A stretch of DNA of 21,907 nt, taken from the NCBI GenBank assembly GCA_001556995.1, contig LSKF01000003.1:1-21907 (forward strand). The letters run 5' to 3'. Origin of the DNA: Erythrobacteraceae bacterium CCH12-C2. Lineage in GTDB: Bacteria; Pseudomonadota; Alphaproteobacteria; Sphingomonadales; Sphingomonadaceae. A program made the position numbers and the translations under genes. The notes beneath the pieces were generated by a model. That model worked only from the letters and a program-made list of their open reading frames with translations. It searched no databases and had not been told where the DNA came from. Within the stretch, counting starts at the first letter, position 1, and the number at the start of each line of letters is the position of its first letter. This document shows positions 6,736 through 14,831 of the stretch, one piece after another.

Positions 6736-6751
6736 TGGACGAAGCCGTCCA
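6736..6751. promoter_or_regulatory. Putative TetR operator 1 (nth/tetR divergent promoter)
   Basis: A perfect inverted repeat, TGGACG-AAGC-CGTCCA, is centred between the two divergent start codons, about 38 bases from each. A closely matching palindrome at 7518-7533 lies before the photolyase-like gene. TetR regulators commonly bind palindromes of this size and repress the flanking promoters. Confidence 0.65.
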
Positions 6752-6789
6752 ATTATGCAATGCGCCACTGAGTTGGGAAATTCAGGACA

Positions 6790-7434
6790 ATGACTGACAA
6801 ACCGCTGACACAACGCCCACGCAAAGGCCGCCCCCGGGCGGAGGAGCGCGCATTGCTGGATGACCGCGTGCTCGAAGCTGCCACCGCGCTATTTCTGGAA
6901 CAGGGATTTGGACGGACCACGCTTGATCAGGTGTCGGAGCGTTCGCGAACGGGAAAGTCAACGCTCTACGGCAGATACGCGAACAAGGAAGCCTTGTTCG
7001 CGGCTGTCGTGACGCGATCGATCAACGCGATGTTCGATGATCAAACAGCCGCTCCACCGACCGGAGATGTGAAGAGCCGGCTGCGCCACGTTGGTCGGGA
7101 ACTGGCGCGTGTCACCCTTGAACCGAGATGTGTGGCGCTCATGCGGATCACCGCAGCAGAGGCTGCGAATTTCCCGGGGCTGGCAAAGCTGGGTTATGGA
7201 ATGAGCTTTGAGGGTTCAGCACGCTTCGTGGCGGAGGCCATCGTCGGCCCGGAAGGCGGCTCTTCCGTCGCTAGCGCCATGGCGATTGCTTGCCGCTTCG
7301 TTGAACTGGCACTGCAGCCGATCAGCTTTCAGGCCATTTATGGGGTCGATACCAGCCAGCTTATGACGGATGTTGACCGGCACATTGACGATGCGATCGT
7401 TCTGTTGACCGCATCGGGTTTCCTGAAAGGCTGA
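6790..7434 (+). CDS. TetR/AcrR-family transcriptional regulator
   Basis: A 214-residue regulator with the typical TetR layout. A basic N-terminal arm (RPRKGRPRAEER) precedes a helix-turn-helix at about 43-66 (TTLDQVSERSRTGKSTLYGRYANKE, with recognition helix around STLYGRYA), followed by an all-helical ligand-binding and dimerisation domain (about 75-214). The recognition region RTGKSTLYGRY differs from the common GVSKGTLYxYF pattern. An AGGA (6783-6786) lies just upstream of the ATG. Two palindromes with the same half-sites flank the gene, one before it and one after it in front of the photolyase-like gene, which makes autoregulation plus control of neighbours likely. The ligand cannot be deduced; a DNA-damage or light-linked signal is only a guess. 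Confidence 0.88.
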   Translation: MTDKPLTQRPRKGRPRAEERALLDDRVLEAATALFLEQGFGRTTLDQVSERSRTGKSTLYGRYANKEALFAAVVTRSINAMFDDQTAAPPTGDVKSRLRHVGRELARVTLEPRCVALMRITAAEAANFPGLAKLGYGMSFEGSARFVAEAIVGPEGGSSVASAMAIACRFVELALQPISFQAIYGVDTSQLMTDVDRHIDDAIVLLTASGFLKG

Positions 7435-7517
7435 GATATCTGGCTAAGGCGACGCACTGGCGCTGCGCCACGTGGCGGTCGGTTCGGCGGCGACATCGGG
7501 GCCGTGCAGGAAAGTAT

Positions 7518-7533
7518 TGGATGGATGCGTCCA
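7518..7533. promoter_or_regulatory. Putative TetR operator 2 upstream of the photolyase-like gene
   Basis: TGGATG-GATG-CGTCCA matches the 6736-6751 palindrome in 11 of 12 arm positions with the same four-base spacer. It lies 83-98 bases before the chosen photolyase-like start, within the 181-base gap after tetR. Confidence 0.6.
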
Positions 7534-7615
7534 TTGTGGCGATGGGGCCGTATCACTTCTGGATAACAGCCCCGCGTTGGCATTTACACCTTCGATTGAA
7601 ACGAAAGCCTTATCA

Positions 7616-8959
7616 ATGATGCCGTCGCTCCCACCGGGCAGGGTGCTGGTTCTTCTGGCCGAGGACCTCCGCTTGGAAGACAATCTCGCCTTTGCGATGG
7701 CATCCGAGGCCGCGCGCGATGGAATCGCTGTCGTCCGTGTTTTGCCAGAGGCACGAGGTCGGCCCTCTCGCACGCGGAACCGGCGTGAACTTGAGGAGGC
7801 GGCTGAGCGCCGTATTCAAAAGCAGCTCAGCGCCAATAACGTCCCCTTCGAGGTGCTGGATGCCGGACAATCGGCCTCGCTGGTGCCGGTTTGCAAGCGC
7901 TTCGGCTGTGCATCTGTCATTCGGAATGCGGCCGACGGGATGGCAACAGAGACAGGCCATCTCCGCGAGTGGGAGCGACAACTGGCGTCGGAGAACATCC
8001 CCTTCCTGACGGTCAACGGTGAAATGATCCGGCGGCGGGGGCCTGGCGGTGCAAAACCGGATCATCCGTTCCTTTCAGATGATCGTGACGTTGAATCTGA
8101 CCGGCTTCCCGAGGATCATCCGATCCTCCTGCTGCGCGCTTTCTTGCAGTTATTGCTGGACCGCAATTATCACGCCAACATGTGGATACCCGGTGTGGAC
8201 CGGATCAGCTCCAGTCAGCTTTCGACCCATTTCGCCGCAGGAACGCTCTCAAGCCACCGCGCGACATGGGAAACGGTCAAGGCCGAACGCCTCTGGAACA
8301 AAGCCAATCCAGGGCAATCAAGAACCCCTGCGGGAGCATCTTTCCGTCACTTCCGCAGCAGGGTGAACATGCGAACCGGTTTTTTGACAACCTTCTCGCG
8401 CTATCAGGATCAAACTCTTCCTGCTGGCGGACATGCAACGCAGTCCGAGCGCGTGAGCGCATGGCGCGAAGGCCGCACAGGCATTCCTATGCCCGACGCT
8501 GCGATGCGAGAATTGGTGAGCACAGGCTGGATCAACTTCCGCCTGCGCCAGCTGGTCACATCCTACGGTGTTCAACTGCTTCAACTATCCGCACACGAGG
8601 TCGGCGGCGCGCTGGCCGAGATGTTTGATGACTACGAACCTGGCATCACGTGGCCGCAGGTAGGCCTCAACGATGGCACAATCATGCAGGAAAGAGGTCC
8701 GCGGATCCTCAACCCTGTGAAACAAGGCCACGATCTCGATCCCTCCGAAACATATGTGCGCAAATGGCTGCCTGAACTGGAGTCTGTCCCCGTCGGCTTC
8801 GGACATGAACCATGGCTGTGGTTTGAAAATCCGTTGCCGGCCCCAATCGTCGACCACAAGGCTGCGTTCCGCGAAGCGCGGGCCCGTTGGGGTAAGCAAA
8901 AGCAGATTCTGCTGTCGCGCGATGACGTGGCACGAACACACGTCGGCAGTCTCTTCTAA
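7616..8959 (+). CDS. Divergent photolyase/cryptochrome-family flavoprotein
   Basis: A 447-residue protein of the DNA photolyase/cryptochrome superfamily. The N-terminal alpha/beta domain starts VLVLLAEDLRLEDN (10-23), matching the usual V-W-F-R-R-D-L-R-x-x-D-N region. The FAD-binding helical domain shows LSTHFAAGTLSSHRATW (202-218), WREGRTGIPMPDAAMREL (283-300), TGWINFRLRQLVTSY (303-317) and RILNPVKQGHDLDP (363-376) followed by YVRKWLPEL. It resembles the bacterial branch with DYEPGI (339-344), not classical CPD photolyases. Within that branch the normally aromatic/His-rich RWHDHF segment is NMRTGF (251-256), and the usual flavin-side N-N-G-G-W-Q-W is replaced. DNA repair activity is therefore uncertain; a light sensor or altered photolyase is possible. 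The ATG at 7616 or 7619 fits the family N-terminus; upstream open frame to 7472 is unlikely to be coding. Confidence 0.82.
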   Translation: MMPSLPPGRVLVLLAEDLRLEDNLAFAMASEAARDGIAVVRVLPEARGRPSRTRNRRELEEAAERRIQKQLSANNVPFEVLDAGQSASLVPVCKRFGCASVIRNAADGMATETGHLREWERQLASENIPFLTVNGEMIRRRGPGGAKPDHPFLSDDRDVESDRLPEDHPILLLRAFLQLLLDRNYHANMWIPGVDRISSSQLSTHFAAGTLSSHRATWETVKAERLWNKANPGQSRTPAGASFRHFRSRVNMRTGFLTTFSRYQDQTLPAGGHATQSERVSAWREGRTGIPMPDAAMRELVSTGWINFRLRQLVTSYGVQLLQLSAHEVGGALAEMFDDYEPGITWPQVGLNDGTIMQERGPRILNPVKQGHDLDPSETYVRKWLPELESVPVGFGHEPWLWFENPLPAPIVDHKAAFREARARWGKQKQILLSRDDVARTHVGSLF

Positions 8960-9300
8960 GAATGCTCGTCGGGTGTGGAAAGTGGGCCGACCGGCCAAAG
9001 AAGATCGCAGCCATCTAGCTTTGTCCTACCTGGCGACGTTCGAGACGGGAGCCGGCGGCTGCAGATGTCCGAGATGGGGTCGTTTGCAGAAGGTCTGCTG
9101 CTGGCGGGAAATCCATTGAAGCTGCGAGGCAGATCTTGGGCCTGCGCTCTGGCCCTGCTCATGACCATTCGTGGGTGGTTAGGCGAGAATCTGCTTTGCC
9201 CGCCCTGACCTTGTCGAACACCCCGCGCTTCGCGGACCGCGGCATCACCCAATCGGCAGGCCTCCTATCCACATCGAGCTTGGGCGTAGTTCTAGACGAG
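8960..9300. other. Intergenic gap between convergent photolyase-like and corA genes
   Basis: This 341-base gap has no gene I can support; short open frames on both strands lack start signals and family resemblance. It holds one copy of the TGGGGTCGTTTGC repeat (9075-9087) and a small perfect hairpin CCGCG-CTT-CGCGG (9223-9235). No T-rich terminator tail was seen on either strand. Confidence 0.55.
9075..9087 (+). repeat. Intergenic repeat TGGGGTCGTTTGC, second exact copy
   Basis: Identical over 13 bases to 5823-5835, and one inserted base different from the minus-strand copy at 1026-1039. Flanking sequence is not conserved at a level I can align by eye. Confidence 0.4.
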
Positions 9301-10275
9301 CTATAGCCAGCCCAACTTCCTAAAGCGTAGGAAAAGCATCAGACATATGAACGCGATAGTCCCGAGCACGGCGAAATAAGCATATTTCATGCGCAATTCG
9401 GGCATGTTCTCGAAGTTCATCCCATAAATTCCAGCGATGGCAGTCGGCACGGCGAGGATCGCCGCCCAAGCGGCCAGCTTGCGGGTAATCTCGCCCTGGC
9501 GCTGGGCTACGATCAAGGCGCTGGTCTCCATCACCGAATTGAGCATTTCGCGGTGCAGCGCTGCCAGCGAGGAGACGCGCCGGACGTGGTCGAGCACGTC
9601 ACGGAAATAGGGACGCACTTCGGGGTCGATATTGGGCAATTCGAGGCTGGCCAGCTTGGCGCAGACCTCTTCCATGGGAATCAGCATTCGCTGCAGCAGC
9701 AGCAGGTCGCGCCGCAGGTTGAAGAGTTCGCGCATCTCGGCACGGGTCAGCGCAGAATCGAGCGCACTCTGTTCGAGCCGCTGGACAATCTCGCCCGCGG
9801 CATCGATGACCGGAAAGTAGTTGTCGGCAATCATGTCGAGCAGAGCATGAAGCACATAGTCCACTCCGTGCGCCAGCAGCGCGGGCCGTGTCTCGAGCTT
9901 CTCTCGGAGCGCCGAATGGCCCTGGTCGGACCCGTGCCGGACGGTGACGATATGGTTGCGCCCGACGAACAAGGCGGTCTCACCGTAGCTGATGTGCCCG
10001 GCCTCCATCTTGGCGGTGCGCGCAACGACGAAGAGCTGGTCGCCATAGATTTCCAGCTTGGGAAGCTGATGTGCGTGGAGCGCGTCCTCCACGGCAAGCG
10101 GATGGAGGCCAAAACGCTTGGCACAGGCGGACATTTCTTCAGAGGTAGGATCGAGCAGGCCGACCCACGCGAACGCGTCTGGAGATTGTTGTTCGTGAGC
10201 GTCCTCTTTACCCTGCGCAAGCGGCTCTCCGACGACCCGTCCCTCGCGATAGTCGCGTGCTGCAATGATTGCCAT
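9301..10275 (-). CDS. corA: CorA-family magnesium/divalent cation channel
   Basis: A 324-residue CorA-type transporter, which forms pentameric channels for Mg2+ (sometimes Co2+ or Ni2+) in the inner membrane. The long N-terminal cytoplasmic domain includes HPLAVEDALHAHQLPKLEIY, a hallmark of the family. A long stalk helix leads to two C-terminal transmembrane segments (about 266-284 and 299-316), with the signature YGMNFENMPEL (GMN at 285-287) in the loop between them and a basic tail. The ATG at 10275 is chosen because it forms a TGATG overlap with the preceding methyltransferase stop; the frame is open to 10359, but that part lies inside the other gene. The length is normal. Coupling to a methyltransferase gene has no obvious functional reason. 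Confidence 0.93.
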   Translation of the reverse strand: MAIIAARDYREGRVVGEPLAQGKEDAHEQQSPDAFAWVGLLDPTSEEMSACAKRFGLHPLAVEDALHAHQLPKLEIYGDQLFVVARTAKMEAGHISYGETALFVGRNHIVTVRHGSDQGHSALREKLETRPALLAHGVDYVLHALLDMIADNYFPVIDAAGEIVQRLEQSALDSALTRAEMRELFNLRRDLLLLQRMLIPMEEVCAKLASLELPNIDPEVRPYFRDVLDHVRRVSSLAALHREMLNSVMETSALIVAQRQGEITRKLAAWAAILAVPTAIAGIYGMNFENMPELRMKYAYFAVLGTIAFICLMLFLRFRKLGWL

Positions 10276-11018
10276 CAGCGCCCCTTTCGTCCGATCAACA
10301 GCCCCTTGGTTCCTCCACCTTCGAAGGTGAAGTCTACATCTCTCCACTTCCTGCGCCATCGCCGGGCTACGATCCGCTCACCCGGCCGCGCCGCATCGTC
10401 GAGTAAAATGATGCCCCCTGGCGCAACTCGGTCAAACAGGCGCTCCGCCATGCCTCTGGCAAAGGGATGCACCGCCCACGGCGGGCCGTCGATAATCAGC
10501 ATATCGATTGTCGCAGGTATCTCGGGCAGGTCATACCAGAGCCCCGGCCATGCCGGATCACGCTGCCCGAGCGGGGCATGATAGAACTGCGCCGCCAATT
10601 CGTGCTCTGTCAGCCATTCTCCCATCTGCCGCACAAATGGTTCGTGCTGGTCGTAGCTGTGCAGAGTGCCGCCGCGATGCAGCGACAATGCCTTGGCGAT
10701 AACCAGCGAGGTTGCCCCCGACCCCAATTCCACCACAACCTGTGGCTGGCGGGCTTCGATCTCGTCAACGATCCGGTGCAGCAGATAGGTATCGGCTTTC
10801 CAGCTCCCCAGATGCGGCAAAGCATCGCTATCCAGCCCAACGCGCTGCAGCAAGGCTGCCTTTTGCGCCTTCGTTCCGCCATAAAGGCTTTTGAGTAGCC
10901 AGGGCCATTGCACCAGAGCAAAGCCCAGCTGGAACAGCCTCTCGCCCGTGGTCCGCGTAGCGGGACCTGCGTGCGAGAGATCCTTTGCGAGCAGCCCGGT
11001 AAGATATTTGGTGGTCAA
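10275..11018 (-). CDS. SAM-dependent methyltransferase (Methyltransf_24-like), coupled to corA
   Basis: A 247-residue soluble protein with a class I methyltransferase core. Motif I is VVVELGSGAT (94-103), the acidic ribose-binding position is D123 in HSYDQHE, IIDGPPW (175-181) is the motif IV region and LLDDAARPGE (205-214) the post-IV strand. This layout resembles the Methyltransf_24 group, which includes sugar and polysaccharide O-methyltransferases; the acceptor cannot be assigned. The helical N-terminus (1-80) is specific to this protein. The best start is TTG at 11018, with no clear ribosome binding site, so the true start is uncertain. Its stop overlaps the corA start by one base (TGATG), showing co-translation. 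Confidence 0.78.
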   Translation of the reverse strand: MTTKYLTGLLAKDLSHAGPATRTTGERLFQLGFALVQWPWLLKSLYGGTKAQKAALLQRVGLDSDALPHLGSWKADTYLLHRIVDEIEARQPQVVVELGSGATSLVIAKALSLHRGGTLHSYDQHEPFVRQMGEWLTEHELAAQFYHAPLGQRDPAWPGLWYDLPEIPATIDMLIIDGPPWAVHPFARGMAERLFDRVAPGGIILLDDAARPGERIVARRWRRKWRDVDFTFEGGGTKGLLIGRKGR

Positions 11019-11076
11019 TGTTTGCGCCAGAACATGAGGGACGGCCCATTAGCGGCATCACGCTCTGATTGCGAAC

Positions 11077-11098
11077 CAAAATCCGCTTCGCCAAGTGG
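11077..11098 (-). terminator. Possible terminator downstream of terC
   Basis: On the minus strand CCACTT-GGCG-AAGCGG forms a 6-bp stem with one G-U pair and is followed by ATTTTGG. It lies 55-75 bases after the terC-family stop. The stem is short, so the call is tentative. Confidence 0.3.
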
Positions 11099-11152
11099 TT
11101 CATTCGACGTCCGCGCGGGAGTGCAGAGCTATGCCGGCGTCTCGGCGTGGTT

Positions 11153-11959
11153 TTAGCCGAGCCCTTCAATCCGGCGACGCCTGCGATTGCGCTGCACGAT
11201 GTTGAGCAATTCGACCCCTACCGAAAAGCCCATCGCCGCGTAGATATATCCTTTGGGCACGTGGAAGCCAAAGCCGTCGGCAATCAGCACCAGCCCGATC
11301 ATCACGAGGAAGGCGAGCGCCAGCATGACCAGCGTGGGGTTGGTCTCGATGAAGCGTGCGAGCGGCGTGGCGGCGAACAGCATGATGCCGACGGTGATCA
11401 CAACTGCGGCGACCATAATCGGAATGTCGTCGGTCATGCCGACGGCGGTAAGGATCGAATCCACCGAGAACACCAGATCGATGGCGATTATCTGCACGAT
11501 CACCGCGCCAAAGCTGGCCGTGGCCGCTGCCGCAACGCCTGGAGTCTTATCGAGCAGATCGCCGGATGGGTCATTCGGCTCCATCGAGTGATGGATTTCC
11601 TTGGTAGCCTTCCACAGCAGGAACAGTCCGCCCGCCAGCAGGATAAGGTCGCGCCCTGAAAAGGCGGTCTCGAAGCTCGCCTTGTTGGTGCCTTCAACAG
11701 GCGGTCCAACGATCCCAAGGTCGAACAGCGGTTGCTGAAGGGTTACGATCCAGCCAATCAGCATCAGTAAGCCGATCCGCATGCCCAGTGCCAGCATCAG
11801 CCCCAACCTGCGCGCGCGCTCCTGCTGATGGACGGGCAGCTTGTTGGAAAGAATAGCGATGAAAATGAGGTTATCGACACCGAGGACGACCTCCAGCGCA
11901 ATCAGAGTGAGAAGCGCCAACCAGGCGGCCGGGTCAGAAAGGAGTGCGATGATATCCAT
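11153..11959 (-). CDS. TerC-family membrane protein, likely metal-ion (Mn2+) exporter
   Basis: A 268-residue integral membrane protein of the TerC/YoaE family, whose members export Mn2+ or take part in tellurite resistance and metal homeostasis. The two family signatures are present: [20 protein letters not shown] (D29, N30; 23-42), and [14 protein letters not shown] near residue 165. About seven hydrophobic segments are seen, with a basic C-terminal tail (RNRRRRR). The ATG at 11959 is chosen because the family begins with a short hydrophilic stretch then W-x-x-L-L-x-L; the extension to 11995 adds nothing recognisable. It is transcribed in the same direction as the four regulatory genes upstream, 89 bases from the last one. 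The short leader shows no yybP-ykoY manganese riboswitch. Confidence 0.88.
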   Translation of the reverse strand: MDIIALLSDPAAWLALLTLIALEVVLGVDNLIFIAILSNKLPVHQQERARRLGLMLALGMRIGLLMLIGWIVTLQQPLFDLGIVGPPVEGTNKASFETAFSGRDLILLAGGLFLLWKATKEIHHSMEPNDPSGDLLDKTPGVAAAATASFGAVIVQIIAIDLVFSVDSILTAVGMTDDIPIMVAAVVITVGIMLFAATPLARFIETNPTLVMLALAFLVMIGLVLIADGFGFHVPKGYIYAAMGFSVGVELLNIVQRNRRRRRIEGLG

Positions 11960-12048
11960 GCAAAGTGCTCTGCAAAATGGTGGGCGTCCTGACAAGAAGC
12001 CAATCGTCGTGGGCGAAGGTTTCTTTCTGGGTCAAGCCCGCAACATCA

Positions 12049-12492
12049 TCATGCCTTGAGATGGCCTGAGCGCTCCGTAAGGTACTTGAACATCATGCGG
12101 AGCTCGATCAGATTTGCCACCCTCAGGGCGAATTCGAACACGTCGAAGGGCTTGGTCACAATATCGCGCGCGCCGAGCGCCAGCGCGCGGCGCTTGGCTT
12201 CTATCGAGGTGTCCGCTGTCAGCACCATGATGGGGACGAGATCGCCCTCACCGGTAAGCCGCCCGAGGCTGCCGAGCAGGGCATAGCCGTCAATGCTCGG
12301 CATCATCAGATCAAGCAGTACAAGGTCAGGTTTGAAGGCGAGGTAGCGTTCGGCTGCGAGGCGCGGTTCGGTCAGCGCCTCGAAGTGCTGATAGCCCTCG
12401 CGCGCCAGCACCGCTTGGACTAAAGCGAGGTTCGCCGGTTCGTCGTCGATCGCAAGGATGCGTACATCGGTCGGCTTGCGGGGCGTGGTCAT
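12049..12492 (-). CDS. Stand-alone receiver (CheY-like response regulator)
   Basis: A 147-residue single-domain response regulator. Acidic residues D16-D17, phospho-acceptor D61 in LVLLDLMMPSIDG and K114 in VTKPFD are all in place, with T92 in VLTAD as the switch residue. No output domain follows: after the receiver fold there is only a short helix and a charged tail (about 125-147). Proteins like this act as phosphate carriers or by protein contact. The start overlaps the upstream hybrid kinase stop by four bases (ATGA), so it is probably the partner of that kinase, accepting phosphate from its H421 or from its attached receiver. Confidence 0.92.
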   Translation of the reverse strand: MTTPRKPTDVRILAIDDEPANLALVQAVLAREGYQHFEALTEPRLAAERYLAFKPDLVLLDLMMPSIDGYALLGSLGRLTGEGDLVPIMVLTADTSIEAKRRALALGARDIVTKPFDVFEFALRVANLIELRMMFKYLTERSGHLKA

Positions 12493-14831
12493 GACGTTCG
12501 CTCCATGAGGGCCAGTTCGACCACCTCGAGGAGGGAAGGAACGTCGATTGGCTTGGTCAGCACGGCCGCAGCCCCGCGCGAAGTCCAGTCGGCCTGCGCG
12601 GCGAGAGCATCCGCGGTGAGCAGGATTACCGGCAGATCGGGGAAGGGCGCGCCGAGTTCGCGCAGTACCCAGTCTCCGTCCCGGTCAGGCAGGTGCAGGT
12701 CGAGCAGCACCAGATCGGGGCTATGGCGCAACGCCAGATCGAGCCCGAGCCGGGCCTGCATGGCATGAAGAATCCGCGCCTCGGGCCAATGACGCGCTGC
12801 GACCGCCTCGATCAGCTGCGCGTTGGCGAGATTGTCCTCGACCACCAGAATAGTCAGGGGACGGGGAGCAGTGTGGTTCGGCAGCGGGGGTCGGGCGGGC
12901 AGCAGATCGGGTATCTTCGATTGAGCGGTCAACGGCAGCTCGAACCAGAAGCACGCCCCGTCGCGGCCGTCGGCGCGCGGCGCATGGCCGATCGACCCGT
13001 CCATTGCTTCGATCAGCGCGCGAGATAGCGACAGGCCCAGACCTGTGCCTTCGGTGCGAGCCGCGCCAGCAGCGAGCCGGGTAAAGGGCTGGAACAGTTC
13101 GCCGGCCTGGCCCGGATCGACGCCGATGCCGGTATCGATGACCTCGACCCGTACCCGTTCACCTGCGACCTCCGCCGTGATCACCACTTCGCCGCAGGGC
13201 CGGTTGTACTTGATCGCGTTGCTCAGCAGGTTGAGCAGTACTTGCAACAAGCGCCGCCGATCCGCCGCGACAGGAGCGAGGGGGGCTGTTTCGTGCCTGA
13301 TCGCGATATGGTGACTTTCCGCCTCGGGCAGCGACAGCCCGACCGCCTCGCTAATTGTATCGCAAAGCGCTACCGGCACGATCTCCATGCCTAACTTGCC
13401 GGCCTCGATCCGCGCGATGTCGAGCACCTCGTCGATCAGCGCCAGCAGATGGCGGCCGGCCCGCAAGATCTGGTCGATGCTGGCAGCGTCGGTCTTCCCG
13501 CGCCCGGAATGATCGAGCTCCAGCAGCTGCGCAAACCCAAGGATGGCATTCAGCGGCGTGCGTAACTCGTGGCTCATGCGCGAAAGGAACAGGCTTTTGG
13601 CGCTGCTCGCCTGCTCTGCCTCTTGCCGGGAGTGCTCAAGCGCCTCCTGCGCGCGGCGGCGTTCGGTGATGTCGCGGGTCACCTTGGAAAAGCCGCGCAG
13701 CTCGCCCGCTTCGTCGCGCAGGGCAGTGATGACGACATTGGCCCAGAACAGCGTGCCGTCCTTCCTGATCCGCCATCCTTCATCCTCCATCCTGCCATCG
13801 CGTACTGCCTCGGCCAGATTGCGCATCGATCGATCATACGCGTCGTCGCCGGGATAGAAGGTCGAGAAATGGCGGCCGAGTATTTCGCCGCTCGTCCAGC
13901 CTTTGATGCGCTCGGCTCCGGTGTTCCAGCTTACCACGTTGCCCTGCGCATCGAGTGCGAAGATGCCGTAGTCGCGGACGCCCTCGATGACCAATCGGAA
14001 GCGTTCCTCGCCCTCACGCAAGGCCTGTTCGCGGGCCCTCAGCAGGGCGCTTGCCTCGGTCATCCGCACGGCAAGCAGTCCAATCTCGTCGCGCCCGGCC
14101 TCCCGTTGTTCAAGCGCCTCGCCTTGGGCAAGCAACACCGCATCGCGTTCAAGCCGCTGCACCCGGCGCACGATCCCGCTTGAGAACAGGAATACCGCAA
14201 ACAGGCTTCCCACCAGCCCTGCCAATGTGAGCAGGCCGGTGATGACAAGGCCGTTGAAGCGCACCCGATCAAGCCGGTCCTGACGCGCCGCGAGCAGCTC
14301 GCGCTCGCGTTCCTGCATACCCTCAATCTCGCCGCGCAAGGCGTCGAGCACCTGCTTGTTGGCAGCAAGACCCGCAGTGATCGTGGGATCGCTGACAACG
14401 TCCGCCCCTGTTCGCCTGCGCGCCGCCACCAGCTGCGATAGCCCCTCACGCTTCTGGCTGGCCAGTGCCTCGATCCGGGCGAGATGGACCGATGCCTCGG
14501 CATCGCGGATCGACCCGCGCAGGCGCTGCGTGACTTGCGGGACCAGTTGCTCGGCCCGGTCATAGGGTTCGAGAAACCGCGGTTCTCCGGTCAGCAGATA
14601 GCCGCGTACCCCACTCGAAGCCTCGGCCAGCAAGGCGTGCACTTCGTTCACATCGTTCTGGATCGCGATGGTAAGGCGCACGTCCTGCTCTGCACGCGAT
14701 TCCATCCTGCTGATCGTGTAGAGCGCGGCGACCGAGCCGAGAAAGATCAGCAGCGGGACAGCGACGACCACCAGCCCCTTGGTGGCTAGGGGCCGATTGG
14801 CCCACCAGTTCGACACGGACCGCACCATCAC
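12489..14831 (-). CDS. Hybrid sensor histidine kinase: periplasmic CHASE3-like, HAMP, PAS, kinase, receiver
   Basis: A 780-residue membrane kinase. A transmembrane segment at about 18-40 and another at about 194-217 enclose a helical periplasmic sensor (about 41-190) with SSGVRGYLLTGEPRFLEPY, typical of CHASE3. A HAMP-like linker (about 218-270) leads to a PAS domain (276-395, with WNTGAERIKGW and FSKVTRDITERR). The HisKA box has H421 in SRMSHELRTPLNAI. The ATPase shows the N box around N538 (NLLSNAIKYN), DTGIG (567-571) and GTGLGL (595-600). A C-terminal receiver (about 658-775) has D711 and K760. The start overlaps the LuxR-type regulator gene by four bases and the stop overlaps the stand-alone receiver gene, so signal flow within this operon is likely. 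The ligand is unknown. Confidence 0.93.
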   Translation of the reverse strand: MMVRSVSNWWANRPLATKGLVVVAVPLLIFLGSVAALYTISRMESRAEQDVRLTIAIQNDVNEVHALLAEASSGVRGYLLTGEPRFLEPYDRAEQLVPQVTQRLRGSIRDAEASVHLARIEALASQKREGLSQLVAARRRTGADVVSDPTITAGLAANKQVLDALRGEIEGMQERERELLAARQDRLDRVRFNGLVITGLLTLAGLVGSLFAVFLFSSGIVRRVQRLERDAVLLAQGEALEQREAGRDEIGLLAVRMTEASALLRAREQALREGEERFRLVIEGVRDYGIFALDAQGNVVSWNTGAERIKGWTSGEILGRHFSTFYPGDDAYDRSMRNLAEAVRDGRMEDEGWRIRKDGTLFWANVVITALRDEAGELRGFSKVTRDITERRRAQEALEHSRQEAEQASSAKSLFLSRMSHELRTPLNAILGFAQLLELDHSGRGKTDAASIDQILRAGRHLLALIDEVLDIARIEAGKLGMEIVPVALCDTISEAVGLSLPEAESHHIAIRHETAPLAPVAADRRRLLQVLLNLLSNAIKYNRPCGEVVITAEVAGERVRVEVIDTGIGVDPGQAGELFQPFTRLAAGAARTEGTGLGLSLSRALIEAMDGSIGHAPRADGRDGACFWFELPLTAQSKIPDLLPARPPLPNHTAPRPLTILVVEDNLANAQLIEAVAARHWPEARILHAMQARLGLDLALRHSPDLVLLDLHLPDRDGDWVLRELGAPFPDLPVILLTADALAAQADWTSRGAAAVLTKPIDVPSLLEVVELALMERTS

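Noticed and set aside
7561..7571. GGATAACAG resembling part of a lac operator
   Set aside because: Short chance match without symmetry or a LacI-type regulator nearby.
7472..7615. Upstream GTG extension of the photolyase-like gene
   Set aside because: Family members start near the VLVLLAEDLRLEDN strand, and the extension contains the palindrome of the predicted operator.
9553..10581. Plus-strand open frame of 342 codons opposite corA and the methyltransferase
   Set aside because: It spans two well-supported genes on the other strand and shows no family resemblance.
11960..12048. Possible yybP-ykoY manganese riboswitch before the TerC-family gene
   Set aside because: The leader has only about 89 bases and I could not find the conserved purine-rich internal loops or the paired arms of that riboswitch on the minus strand.
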